DNA of 64,000 bases. It comes from Protopterus annectens (lineage: Eukaryota > Chordata > Ceratodontiformes > Protopteridae). Of this stretch, positions 37,379-50,202 are shown one piece after another. Numbering within the stretch: the first letter of the stretch is position 1; each line of letters begins with the position of its first letter. Position numbers and translations under genes: made by a program. The notes beneath the pieces were generated by a model, which worked only from the letters and a program-made list of their open reading frames with translations, did no database searches and was not told the DNA's origin. The stretch lies in the NCBI RefSeq assembly GCF_019279795.1, contig NC_056725.1, positions 1,067,465,310-1,067,529,309 on the forward strand. Reading direction: 5' to 3'.

Positions 37379-37590
37379 GCATATGTACACAAAGGGACTG
37401 TCCCATTTGTTTTCAGTACTGTGGAATACCTGTAGTAGGATGTGCATTATAGACTCCATGCACCATGTGTACAACCCAGATGTCTTATTGGTACATCCAG
37501 TGACCTCAGTGTGCATGGTCCAGGATTCGAGACCTGCAAGGCTTGTTGATACTGTCAATTAGGACTGCATAAGACACTTTTAGGCAGGTG
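37379..37590 (+). mobile_element. tRNA-derived SINE, family A
   Basis: Same family and orientation as 13,374-13,575. It begins with the shared 'gtcccatttgttttcagtac' segment. A box-like GTCTTATTGGTACA lies near 37,482 and B box-like GGATTCGAGACC at 37,523-37,534. Ends near 'aagacacttttaggcaggtg'. Confidence 0.75.
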
Positions 37591-37672
37591 TAATTGTGTT
37601 TTCATGACAGTAAGCAGTGGGTACACGCAGGTAACAGACATGTACAACCTGTGTAACACTTGGAATGCCCCT

Positions 37673-38036
37673 CTTTGGCAATCCTGCTGATGTCACCCAC
37701 CTACGTATACACCTCTGGGATTGCTGTAACCCAGTATTCTCCATAGTGCATGTTGTAACTGCTTATTGCTGTAGTGTGATAAACTAGTTAGGTAGGGGTT
37801 CTATTCCAAGAGAGACCAACTGTGTGTGTCTCTGTCTGCCTGAGACAGGAACAATGCTAGCATGCACACTCTTTACGATTCACATGACCACCTTTGGCAA
37901 TCCTGCTGATGTCACCTACCTAGGAATACACCTCTGGGACCACTGTAACCCTGTATTCTCCATAGCGTGTGCTATAACTGCATATTGCTGTAGTGTGATA
38001 AACTAGTTAGGTAGGTGTTGTATTCCAAGAGAGACC

Positions 38037-38113
<77 letters not shown>

Positions 38114-38325
38114 TCTGTCTGCCTGAAACAGGAACTATGCTTTTTAGAGTATGCACACTCTTTACAATTCACATGACCACCTTTGGCAATCCTGCTGATG
38201 TCACCCACCTAGACATACACCTCTGGGACTGCTATAACCCAGTAGTCTCCGTAGCAAGTGCTATAACTGTGTAATGCTGTAGTGTGATACACTAGTTAGG
38301 TAGGGGTTCTATGCCAGGACCTGGC

Positions 38326-38404
<79 letters not shown>

Positions 38405-38410
38405 ACTGTC
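37673..38410 (+). repeat. Three-unit tandem repeat with nested GT tract
   Basis: Units start at 37,673, 37,892 and 38,181 with 'ctttggcaatcctgctgatg' and run through 'gctgtagtgtgataaactag' and 'ggttctattccaagagagac' into a GT tract. The tract is about 5 units in the first copy but about 36 in each of the other two, which accounts for the unit lengths of 219 and 289 bp. The GGGGTTCTATTCC word is B box-like, so the unit may descend from a SINE. Confidence 0.9.
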
Positions 38411-38419
38411 AGAGCCTGT

Positions 38420-40850
38420 ATGGAGGTGGCTGTAAGTGTCTAACCACTCTAACCACTGGACATGTTGGGGGAGCGGATTTTGAGTTTTCCTATATGGTGT
38501 CTGTCTTATATGTCGCAGTGTCCACCTCACAAGGAGTACAGATGTCAGTCAGCTAAGGGACTGTGTTGGCAAGCCATACCCCTACATCTGGCAAAAGGCC
38601 TGATGAACAAAGTATGCAACCCTTCTATTACCCAGAATACATTCTGAACCCATGTGTCATACACAAACACACTTGCCTAGAATATTCCGCTATGTTGTTA
38701 GTACCCTGCACATTGATGACAGATAGTAGGCATGGTGTGATTGCAGTGGGTTGCAGAGGGCATGACACCCTGTACAGCAGTACAATAGGCACATAATTGT
38801 GGACAATGTGCCTTCACTATGTTCACCAATGGATACCTGCAACATATGTGGTGCCATCAAATGTGATCCACAGAAGCCATACAATGCCTTACACATGTGC
38901 CCTATATGGACCGATGCCACTGACACCAGGGAATACCTGTATCATGCTATCAATGCAGGTGCAGGGTTAACCTGCTGACTATAAGCAGGTTATGCCACAC
39001 CAGGCCAGTATTGGCATATTGGAGGATAACGGTCTGTGTACACAACATGTGCCAGCCAAACCAGGTACACCTGTACATGTCACTACATTATTGTGGGACA
39101 TGCACATCCCAGGCAATGTCCATGTCAAGGACTATCAAACACAGACATGGTATGCATTGCAAAGCTATGGCCATACACAATGGTAACCAGGATGTCAGGA
39201 CAGTTCATACAATACCCATCTGTGTGGGACATTGCAGACACTACACCCCTGTGCCACACTGCCCACTATTGTCAGGTGGTGTGATGCCAAGGATTACCCC
39301 TCACCCAGCCTTGTACAGCCATCTTGCACAGCCAACCACTACACACCCATGAAGCAATGCACACATGCATGTCAGTACTGGCACCTTGTGTCTGTGTGTG
39401 GGGTATGATGCTCCCAACCACGGTCACTCCCAGTATAACTCCCATTGGCGTACCGACAGATGTCAAACATGTTCACATGCCCTAGCCGATAGAACCCCCA
39501 GATATCCCCTGCAGTGCATGTAGTACCTGTGCATTACTGCAGTCTGGCAAACTAAGTGGTTTGGGAGTGTATTGGTAGGCCTGGCATAGAGTGTCAATGT
39601 GAGTCCATTAGAGAGTGTGGTTGTGTTGACAATGACATCCTTTCATGTGGACAGCCATGTGTGCTACACCTAATGTATGTCTACTATATCTCTGTTGCAG
39701 ATATCACACACCAACACGCATATATGTTCTTACAGCACACTAGCATGTCAGCTTTGTGGCACATGGAGTAACTGCATTAACTTGTAATAGCAATGACTAG
39801 TCAGTCAGGGGTTTGAACCTCTGTACTGGTAGGTGTGTGACAGATGATGTTTAGGTTTTAGTCTCCAAGCCCTTCTCTGATGTACTTTGCCTCTGTCTGT
39901 CCCTCCCACACACTCTCTGGTGGATGTGGTGGTGTACACCTGCTCAGCAGCAGCTTGTGTATTGTAAGTGATGGTCATGTTCGGGTGATGGCCTCTGCAC
40001 CTACTGCAGTCCTCCTCTAGCTGATTGCATGTGGAACAGCTGCGATGATGTTCCCATAGCCATTCGCATGAAACACACAGTAAAATATCTAGGAACATCA
40101 TGTTGGTGTTTGCCCATCACAGTTGCTGTGAGTGGTACCTGGATCTGGTATTTTTTAAACGGCATCACAGATGATATCTGGATGTTCCTCAAACAACATA
40201 CACAGTGGGAAATAGCCTAATGACAGGAGGGTGATGTGCCAGACATGACTACAGCATGTAAGTGTAGCTATGCTTCATTGAGACAACTGCCTGTTTAACA
40301 AGGTGTGTGTGGTAATGGCTATTCTGCATGTTTTAAAACTGACAAGACAGCTTTCTGTTTGTGAGGGACCCCCATCTGTAGGGCCATTCGTGGACAGGTC
40401 AGTGTATGGAACCATTTGTTTCCTGTATTACTCACTGAACACACATCTGTGAACAGCAGGAGCATAGTGTGAGGATTGCAGCCAGTACATGGTGATAGTG
40501 ATGAGTTACTGCCATCGCATCCCTGACTGGACATATGTCACATGAAACAGTGGTATGACAGACACTGCCTGAGGTTCCTTAGTGACATGCCAATAATGGG
40601 CCACTGTTCATAGCTGCAGTCACAAGCCTTCTACACATTGTACAGATGTCATGCAGTATATATGCATGTGTTGTGCTCTCTCTGCAAATGTATACCGTCT
40701 GTTGTGTTGGGTTGATGATCATATCTATGCATGCTGTTGTAAGTAATCCTGAATGCTGTTTACTATTACTAAGCCATATCTGTGTTTAAACTGCAACACC
40801 ATAGGCTGTATGGGTTTGGAGGTCCCAGCAGAACCTCCTGTCCCACTTTA
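38420..40850. other. Unassigned sequence
   Basis: No gene or element could be supported. A minus-strand frame at 39,805-40,101 has a Cys pattern faintly like the CR1 ORF1 N-terminus, but I do not accept it. A B box-like GGGGTTTGAACC lies at 39,808-39,820. Confidence 0.3.
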
Positions 40851-40857
40851 GCTGGCC

Positions 40858-41319
40858 ATGGTACCAGGCACCAGCACATCTGGGGCCCATCCTTGGACCT
40901 CCACCTCTGTCGGCTCTGCACCACCTTCTGGTGGCACCACCACTGAGGATAGGCTTGTCCCCCCTGGGAGAAGGTCCAGACAGGGACATGTCCGCTGTCG
41001 TACAGTCCCAGACGTGATGCATAGGGGTCTCAATAAGGGGTTTCGAGACCAGATACGCCAGCTCAAGGGCAGAGTGTCACATTTACAGGGTGAGGCTACC
41101 CCTCCTACACCGACCCCAGCACTGCCACCTTTGCAGCTGTTGTGGTACAATGGTGGCTGCCCATGGCTGAGACCTCTATCCCACTGTTTCCATCTGGGGG
41201 CTCATGGGCTTGTGAATATAAAACACCCCTACCCGTCCGAGATGTATCCCCCCACATGTGTCATATACCGACCCTGTATGCTGTCTTATCTGTCATCCTA
41301 CCCCACCTATCCTCCATGA
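40858..41319 (+). CDS. Unidentified open frame, probably transposon-derived
   Basis: Frame of 153 codons from the ATG at 40,858. Residues 1-45 are Ser/Thr/Gly/Pro-rich, 45-75 contain a basic and helical stretch ('RGLNKGFRDQIRQLKGRV') that could form a short coiled coil, and 80-95 are Pro-rich. The last third falls in sequence that recurs at 43,583-43,660 and is therefore repeat DNA. I do not recognise the family. The composition resembles the non-catalytic proteins of DNA transposons. The frame may be only the remnant of a longer exon. Confidence 0.3.
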   Translation: MVPGTSTSGAHPWTSTSVGSAPPSGGTTTEDRLVPPGRRSRQGHVRCRTVPDVMHRGLNKGFRDQIRQLKGRVSHLQGEATPPTPTPALPPLQLLWYNGGCPWLRPLSHCFHLGAHGLVNIKHPYPSEMYPPTCVIYRPCMLSYLSSYPTYPP

Positions 41320-44300
41320 GCATAACTACTCTCCTTCCCCCATATCCCACTCTCACCCTACGGAAACAAAAGGCCAATCGGTTCCCAGAACAACTTTTGC
41401 CCCATACATAGCTGCCCATTTCACACACGTGTCCACTGGGCACATGTAACCCTTTTAATATGCATCACAACATACTTCAGATGTCCTCACCCCTGTCTCC
41501 CAGGTGCACGATCCTAGTATGCACATGACTACTAAATGCTCCAGTTACATATGATGCGGACGACCCCATTGTACACACAACACTACTTGTCCCTCTATGG
41601 TTACCCCATGTACCTTTATCATGATGATGATGTCACACACAGCACCTTGCAAGAGTACTGTTCTCACATAATGATTGGACAGGAACTGTTGTGTTAGTGT
41701 AAATAACATGCACAGAGTGATGTATATGGTCAATGTACAAATGTTTGCGTGTATGACTGACACGTCTGTCTGAGGGAGTCTTGATATTACATAGGACAAC
41801 ACCATTACATAATACAGGCATTGCTGGTGTTTCCCTTTTCTTTCCTTTGTAATGCTTTGTTGTCACATGGGATGTTCCTGATATATCTATATATATGTAT
41901 GTATCTATATGCTGGAAATGAACACTCACACATACATGTACATGATCAAATACATTTCCTATACTGTTGAATAGCTGCGCTGGATGATATGTTTGTGATA
42001 AGGTCTGATGTCTGTATATCTGCCATGGTTTACTGGTAAATCACAATAGCTGTGTGTGATTAAGGCACATTAAAAGCAGTTGTGAGTGGGTGTGCATGGG
42101 TTTGCATGGTGCTAAGCAATGCTAACCTCTGGTTTCAGTTTCTTACACTCAGTTAGCCTCTACATTGCTTTACCAGTGTAATACTCGCATACTGGTGTCC
42201 AAACAGGCTTACACCTGCATGCTCCCGCACTTGCATATGCGCTGCATTTGGTGTTTGCATCTGACACGCATGCCCCTGCGTGGGAGTGAGGACTACAATT
42301 TTACTTTGTGATGCCTATTACATCGGATTACGTGCCTACAGTATCGGGAATGTCTGCCCATTAGGCAACCACATGCCGTTCAACAGTACGGAATCCGTGG
42401 CCTGTCCAGAGTTTGATTCATATTATTGGTGTGTTCCTCTTACATTCTGCAACTGTCAGGCTAATACATGGGAACTGACACTCTTCAATACAAACAAGTA
42501 ATTGGGGTTTGGAACTCACAACCTTCAGCCGAGTCATGCTACTGCATACCTAATATTCTATTATCTTTCTAAGGTTGTTAGTGGAATATGTGCTTTCTGT
42601 CCCTATCAGACCTCCCATACAATTGGGGAAAAATACAAACTGAATCAGGGACACGGCATAACAACATCAGGGACACATTTAAATTATTGGTGCTATTAAC
42701 CTGACACATTGACAGACTCAGAGCATATGAATTCATACACATTTTCTGAGGTAAATGATGTTTATAACTCTTAATTGTTGCCATTATTCATTATGTGTAA
42801 TTCACCACCTTTCCTCCAAATGTTACTAGTTTTTGGAGGGATTAAGTGGGGCAGAGTTAGAAACTGAGTCGAAATCTGGGATGTCTCTGGAAATCGGGGA
42901 CAGTTCAGAGGTATGGTCCTTATTTGTTCCCCCAATGGTTTATGTCCTGTCCAGTGGATGTGCTCTTAAGAGTTGAGAGGTATGGGCGTCAGCTATGTCC
43001 ATTTCGGAATATCACCTACATCCCCGGGGCGGTCCTAATACAATTTTGCCAGCCAACACCTGCATGCCTAGGCCCATAATTGCATACCCATAGTTCCCCC
43101 ACCTGCCACTCCTCTACAGCACTCATCCTTACTGTGGGTGCAGGTGGGGTATAAACACACCACTACACACTGCCCACTCTCCCCGTGTCGGGACACATGT
43201 CATACATTGTGTCGACCCATGGGTTATCGGGCTTGCATAACCTATTGGTCCATGTACATCTACAGGCTGGTTTGATAAGTCATTACCGGGACTAACTCTG
43301 ATCATTAATTTTTGGTGTCTCACAAGGGACATTGATGTCTATGTTTCAAGATTAGACCTGGCAGGTCTCTCCCACTAGTAGTATCCTGCCGGTGGTCTGG
43401 GAAGCAGTGGTGTGTTTACCTTTATTGTGTGTCTGTATGTCTAACCGGCCTAGCTGGGGGTGGAGGGGTGGGGGGGGTTGATGCTACATGTTACACGTTT
43501 GTTTATTGGACCCCTCACCCCCATATGCATGGCTTGTGAACATATGTTACTCGTTACTGCTGCATCATATCCTAGCTATATACATGGGCTTGTGAATATA
43601 GAACACCCCTCCCTGTCCGAGATGTATCCCCCCACATGTGTCATATACTGACCCTGTATGCCTGCATATGTATATATTTATATGTGGGTATGTATCTGTA
43701 TTCTGTCTCTGTATGTATACATTTGTACCACAGAGAGGGTGAGGCTTATCTCTATGTCATTATGGGTAGATATACACACACATACCTCTACATATATACG
43801 TCTACATCTGGTCATTCCATTCCTTGCCATATAGATTACACTTTGCTGCAGTGGGACTCATAGTGGGTGTGGCTGCTCGTTGGGCGATGCCTCTGCCCAT
43901 TGAACACATTTGCTTACATCCCTAGGGCTGCCCATATAGGCCCACATCAGCCAACACCTGCACACCTAGACCCATAAGTAGCTACCCATAGTTTCCCCTC
44001 CCGCACCTCCTCAACAGCACCTATCCTTACTCAGGGTCCTGGTCTGTTCTGGACACACCACTACATGCTGCCCACTCTCCACTTCATGGGACCCATTTCA
44101 TACAACTGTCTCGGCCTATGGGTCATCAGGGTTTCCCATCTTTGTATTCCGAGTATGTATACACCGCAGCCAGAATGTCTGGTCTATCACCTTCTTTTGG
44201 TCTTGGCAATTTTTGGGGTGTCCCGCTAGGGACGCTCCAGTCTGTGTTCCAAGATTAGAATTCAGGGTGCACTGTGTAGCCCCCTCCCGGTTGTATCCTG

Positions 44301-44325
44301 CCTGTGGTCTGGGCAGCAGTGGACT

Positions 44326-44676
<351 letters not shown>

Positions 44677-44679
44677 CCC

Positions 44680-45104
44680 ATTTGACCGAAATTTCATTTG
44701 ACCGACACTTCATTTGACCGACACTTCATTTGACCGGCAAGTATTATTGGCAAGTCAGTGGGAAATGTCCCCTTCCCCACTGTAGTGCGACCCTGGAGTT
44801 AGAATATATAGGTGGGGGGTGTGGCAATATTAAGCAATATTAAAGCAAAACTAAACAATATAAGATGAAATTAAGTGGGGGGCTCCCCCCCACACCTCCC
44901 ATTGTGTGGGGCTATGCCCCCCACACCCTCTAACTGTATATTCTAACTCCAGGGTCGCGCTACAGTGGGGAAGGGGGCATATCCCATTTTCTTGCCAATA
45001 ATACTTGTCGGTCTAATGACGTGTCGGTCAAATGAAATTTCGGTCATTTGGTCTCGGGCAAATGGGTGTCGGTCAATAGGAAGTTAGGGCTAATGAAGTG
45101 GACC

Positions 45105-45106
<2 letters not shown>
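44680..45106. mobile_element. Fold-back MITE with CATTTGACCGA repeats
   Basis: The left arm 44,680-44,820 and the reverse complement of 44,921-45,050 are alike over about 130 bp. Each begins with repeats of a 15-bp word of the form TTCATTTGACCGACA and continues through 'agtattattggcaag' to 'gcgaccctggagttagaata'. The centre (44,821-44,920) holds a second GC-rich hairpin of C and G runs. The right side extends about 55 bp further than the left. AT microsatellite flanks both ends (44,622-44,672 and 45,109-45,152), so the target was probably a TA tract. No coding capacity. Confidence 0.85.

Positions 45107-45108
<2 letters not shown>

Positions 45109-45152
<44 letters not shown>
45109..45152. 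repeat. (AT)n microsatellite
   Basis: AT run bordering the MITE on its right. Confidence 0.9.
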
Positions 45153-45156
<4 letters not shown>

Positions 45157-46692
45157 CATAAAGCAATAAATACCCACGCAAACGCACTTACACACGCTTA
45201 CTGGTTTTTATATATGCTTCACCTGCTTACTAGTGCCTTATTCATTATGACATGGAGACTTCACTCCAGTTATCTTTTAAATTACATTTTTCAGGTTGTA
45301 CAGTGGACAGATGTCGCAATATGTTCATGTACGGATTACCAATGGTAAATGGTATGTGATACAGTGGTATTCGGTACGGGAATGTCTGTTCGTTAGGGAG
45401 TTGCTCTAACCAATACACTATTGCTGTGCTGCTTCATTTGCATATATACCCATATACCCATGGCTCTTGGTTCCCCAAACACACACACCCCAATGCTTCC
45501 CTAACACTGCTGGCATCAATTCTCCAGTCGGATTCATAGTGTATCCACACCACTACACATTGGCCGCTCCCTACACCTATAGACCCATCCCATCTGTTGA
45601 CTCACTCCACGTATCCTCAGAACTCCCAAACGTTTAGTCCACAAACATTGGTGACGTGAGCGACCAAAAGAATACTATTTGCAATTTTTGGGTTGTCCCA
45701 CATGGGACATGCATGTGTTTATGTCAAGATTAGACTCTATACTTCATTACATCCTTACTCCCGTTAACATGGCACTACAATTAATTAATGTATATGACTA
45801 TGTGGTAACGCATATGTTACACATGAGAGCTTAATTATGTACTTGTTTGGTGTATTTCTTTTACAAATAGACCAGTTTAGTAATTGGCGTTGCTGTAGCA
45901 AGCAGATCACAGGAATGATTCCATGTGTGGGGAAGTCCTCACATTTGATTATTGTCAGCACAGCACTGACATTGTACACACTTCTGCATTTTAGCAGTTT
46001 CATCCCGTCCCTCTTCTGCACAACCTATTATTCTATCTACTGTTGAGGTTTGTAAGGGCACACTCATGTTATTTATGTCTGCAAATGGAATGAATGTGTT
46101 ACAGACAATGTACTTCTACATATTGATGTCTACATGTGTGTATGCATATATACCTATAATGAACTCATTGACCTCCATGGGATGGTCCAATTTGAACCAG
46201 CCAATCCAACCCTGGCATGCCTAGATCCATAATTTCATACTCATTAGCTCCTCCACCCAACCCGTGTTCAAAATACATGCATACCTTCCACTGTCCACTT
46301 GTTATTGCAGCCATGACATACCTGCACACATTGCCCTCTCCAGAGCGTTAGGGGCCCTACACGTATGTTGTCCCACCCAATGTATTCTCAGGCTCTCCCA
46401 CCATTTAGTCCTTGAACATACCTGCCCTTGCTTGTGCAATGGTCGGAAGGCCAAATGGTCTATCTATTTTTGAGTAGTCCCACCATGGACTACCCTCTGT
46501 GTGTAAAGTAGACTTAGCAATTCAATGATGTTACTCCCAGAGGTAATATCCTGCCTGTGGTGTGAGTAGCAGTGCTTTGCTCACTCCTGCCCAGCTGGAT
46601 ATGACATACGCTGACAGCGCTATATAATACTGGGGTTGCTGTTGATTCCCTTCTCATTCCTTTTCTATGCTTTATTGTTACGTCATTCTTTC

Positions 46693-46848
<156 letters not shown>

Positions 46849-47692
46849 TATATGTGTACATATATTATATATCTGTATATACTTATATACATTTCCAATG
46901 CTGGGCACTGCTTAGACCCACGCAAGTGCACTCAGACTTGCTTACTGGTACTTATATGTGTTTACTCCTGCTGATATGCGCTTACACCTGTTTACTAGTA
47001 CCTTATTCATTATGACAGTGCCACTTTGCTTGAATTATATTTAAGTTAAATATCTCATGCAATACTTTTATGTTGGTTTTACAGCGAAATGACATTCATT
47101 CCACGTGGAAAATTATATGTGCTATTGTTGGGCTCGAACCGTGACTGCCTGTTTGATAGGTGGATGCTCTAAACACTATACTATTGACACGTTGATTCTG
47201 CTTGTTTTTCTCTATTTGAATGAATATGATGTGCAAGCTACACTCAGCGGAGGGCGGTGATGTACAGACATGCTGCACTTTGCTTACACCTTCGCTATTG
47301 CTGCAATTCGAATGTATAATAGGGACACGGGGACAGGGAATCGAATTGTGACAGTTCTAGGGATAGGGCTCTACATTCCACTACGTGCTTGTGTATTTAC
47401 TACTTTGATTTTATTTCACTGTTCATGGACACTCTTGCATGCTTAGCATAGATTTCGGTATCCACTGACACTGACTTACTGACTTACTATTAGGGGCGGA
47501 CTCTACTAGTAGGTATAGTAGGTTTTGCAAGTGTCAGGGCATGTTTACGCCTCCATGGAGCACTTGTACATGCCCCCTCCACTCGCACACGTTTCCTCTG
47601 CATGTTGTGGGTGCAACAGCACACCCTCATACATATTCATATGGAGCTGCTGTGTCATCTGTAGTGAGGAGGCTCGGCGCAAGGCTAAAACC

Positions 47693-47727
47693 GTCCTTGC
47701 GCTGAGCTTCTTGAATCCTGGGGCAAG
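47693..47727 (-). mobile_element. Harbinger-type terminal inverted repeat candidate
   Basis: The reverse complement reads 'gccccaggattcaagaagct' then CAGCGCAAGG, closely similar to the plus-strand terminus near 5,548. An adjacent inner hairpin is formed by 'gcgcaaggctaaaaccgt' and 'ccttgcgc'. It may be the right end of a small non-autonomous element whose body lies at about 47,490-47,727. Confidence 0.4.
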
Positions 47728-47892
47728 TGTAACATGGCTGTCAGTGGACACAAGGAAAATAAAATAATCTTGAAAAGGATCTCACAGGTACATTTTCTGG
47801 ATATTAAGCTGAATGGTTTAGATACTGGCGTGTACTAAATTTAATTCTAGAAATCAGTTTCTTTTTGGAGACAGTTGCCATCCACAACATCT

Positions 47893-48055
47893 ATTGTCTG
47901 TGTTGCCTTATAATGAATTTCTTAGAATTCATAGAATATGTACCAACGACAGGACATTTTATAAAGAAATTGCAGAGGCTGAGCACATGTTCCTTCATAG
48001 GGGCTATAATGTGATGGATGTTACTGAAGCAAAAAATAAGGTATTTAATTTAAGA
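47893..48055 (+). pseudogene. Penelope-like RT fragment
   Basis: The frame reads 'LRIHRICTNDRTFYKEIAEA' and continues with a Leu-x-x-RGY motif, typical of the C-terminal RT segment of Penelope-like elements. It joins LINE sequence in the same frame at about 48,056 without a stop. Confidence 0.55.
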
Positions 48056-48600
48056 TGTTTAAATACTATGGACTTTTACCTGCACCTCCAACAAACCCAT
48101 CAGCAAAAACCACAAAAGTTCTGGTCAAACATTAACTAATTACTTCAGCCAGGGCACTCTAAAACTCCTGCCCCAACAGGTATCACCCATACTAACTCTA
48201 AACAAGTTGCTGATGCCTTCAACAACTACTTCACTGAAGCCATTCAAACTCTAGCTAACACATTACCTCCTATTAGCACTAACCCATCTAATACAACAAA
48301 TAGCCCAGTCCCTACCTTCCATTTACAACCAGTACCTACATCCCTCATTTGCACCCTCCTACAAAATCTTAAACCAGGCACCCCTTCTGCTGACTGTCTT
48401 CCAGCAGAATACCTGTAGATTGCTGCCACAGCCATTGCCTATCCCATTTCCATCCTTATTAATAGGACAATTACAGAAAGCACAATCCCATCTATATGGA
48501 AATTCTCCCATATCATTCCTCTACATAAAGTTGGTGCATCTACTGAACTTTCCAACTTTTGACCAATTGCCTTACTCACAATGCTCATAGTATTAGACTA
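48056..48600 (+). pseudogene. LINE RT fragment (CR1/L2/Rex group)
   Basis: Translation gives 'QQKPQKFWSNIN', 'VADAFNNYFTEAI', a Pro/Ala-rich 'PSADCLPAEYL' and 'IPSIWKFSHIIPLHKVGAST', which correspond to the linker and the first RT motifs of CR1/L2-type ORF2. Stops at 48,138, 48,416 and about 48,560 interrupt it. The family differs from the other CR1 copies here. The rest of the RT is missing. Confidence 0.7.
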
Positions 48601-48619
48601 TCAGTCCAGTAGACCATTT

Positions 48620-50129
48620 ACAGCCTGGCCAATGCACTTCTTACTTCTTAGTCCCCCATCCATAAGGGACAGTAGAGCAAGGTTATTGGTAAATTTGGGG
48701 ATCCCACACATTCACTGTGGTTATTTTGAAAAAGGAAGAAGTTTGTTTTATAGATTGGGTATTCTCTGTGAGAAATAACAATCCCTTCAGCATGTTCTGT
48801 TGATATTGTGATTAGATTTAAGTCACTATAGTGGGCATTTGTGATGATATTAATGCTATTAGTCTACTGAGTGTTCAAGAGATCAAGCAGGACAGGGTCA
48901 TTTCTGCCTTGTAGGCCTGGAAGAAGCTGCCAACAGAATTTAGTAAGATACAGAGAAGAGACACAGGGCTCTTAGTCACTCTGTGTAGCTCAGGGAGTTC
49001 ATACCTGAGATTTTCTTTGTGAGGAAACATTGACATTTTTCTAGTTGGGTGATATGCCTGGGTGAGTACATACTAAATGAGCATTATATTAAAGTTTGGG
49101 CTTAAAAAAGAGAGGAATATTAAGGGGTATGAACTTCTTTTGACTAAGATGTTATGCCTTTAGTAATTATCCCAGCTAGGTAAAACAAGTTTCAGTAACA
49201 GTAGATATATGGTTGTCAAAGGAGAGTTCATTATTTACCATTGTTCCTAGGTCTGAAATGGTAATTTCAGTTTTGAGGGTGGGTATCTTTTACAGTAGCT
49301 GTAAGGGTGTAACTGATCCCCAAAGGATAGGATACTGCATTTCTTTTTGTTTAGCTTTAATCTGTGGTTCTAACACCATGAAATTATGAAGGTTATCCCT
49401 TTTGGAGAATATGTGTGTCATATGGTGAGCTGATGGCCACTCAGAGTTGGCAATCATAAGCAAACTTAGTCAACCTAGGTTCCTTACTGTTAGCTTTCAT
49501 ATCAGTGAATTAGAGGCTGAAGTGTAATAGTTTCAGTATGGAACTCTGTGGAATGCCATAGGTGGTGAGTCTTTCAGATTAAAGTGTGCCACCAGCCTGG
49601 GTCCCAATTCCAAAAGTCTTGCCCTTAGTGTAAGTGTCTTAGTCCAATGTAAGTCTATCCTCATTCCAAAGATTCTGAAGATTTGTTGTTGATGCAAGTG
49701 ACTTACTTTGGTGTAAGGCCTATATAAACAGGCTTGCACTCGAGGGTCAGATTCCAAAAAAATTGTGCTTGGAATAAGTCACTAACTCTGAGACAAGTAT
49801 CAGAGTAAGTGACTCAATCCAAGAGCAAGTCTTTTGGAATCTGGTCCTTTATCTGAATGAGTTCTACCTGTAATGTAATTAACTATATAATGACTTTTAT
49901 ATGGGTTTATTATCAAATGAGAAAGTTTTTTTTATAATGCCAGAGTGTGAAATAATACTAAGGGCCTTGACATATTCAAGCAGGCAGTGTGCATAAATCT
50001 GTCTCTATCTAGTGCCTCTGTGAGCTTCTCAAAGAAATCCAATAGATTGTGTCAGCAGGGTGTAGCTTTCACAAAGTCATATCAGTTTATTGGATTTAGT
50101 TTTGTGTTGCTTAAGTTTTCATGCTGGGA

Positions 50130-50130
<1 letters not shown>
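48620..50130 (-). pseudogene. Decayed CR1-like LINE, minus strand
   Basis: Plus-strand sequence follows the complement of CR1 ORF2. 48,780-48,900 resembles the C-terminal region ('cccttcagcatgttctgttg'). 49,440-49,560 matches the FADD to PQGS region ('ggaactctgtggaatgcca'). 49,900-50,110 matches the segment around 'ttctcaaagaaatccaatag'. It is interrupted by a MITE and cut on the right by an AT tract. It is distinct in sequence from the AGGTTCAT-tailed family. Confidence 0.65.
49599..49848. mobile_element. Small MITE with Harbinger-like ends
   Basis: Left end 'gggtcccaattccaaaagtc' TTGCCC and right end, read in reverse complement, 'ggaccagattccaaaagact' TGCTC form imperfect inverted repeats of about 30 bp. 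The interior carries further 'aagtgactta' words. It sits inside the decayed CR1. An inner 'gggtcagattccaaaaaaat' at 49,744 suggests either nesting or an internal duplication of the end. Confidence 0.65.

Positions 50131-50200
<70 letters not shown>
50131..50200. repeat. (AT)n microsatellite
   Basis: TA run truncating the CR1-like copy. Confidence 0.95.

Positions 50201-50202
<2 letters not shown>

Noticed and set aside
37673..38410. CRISPR-like array
   Set aside because: Three long units with GT tracts are a eukaryotic tandem repeat; no short repeat/spacer pattern or cas genes exist.
38480..39500. Decayed CR1 or Harbinger coding region on the plus strand
   Set aside because: Tried against the endonuclease, RT and transposase motifs in all frames; no ordered set of matches.
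39805..40101. Cys-containing minus-strand frame as CR1 ORF1 N-terminus
   Set aside because: Only a few Cys match; no esterase or flanking CR1 sequence could be aligned.
49599..49848. Exon of a host gene in the Ser/Leu-rich minus-strand frame at 49,533-49,757
   Set aside because: The frame coincides with the inverted-repeat MITE and has no splice context.
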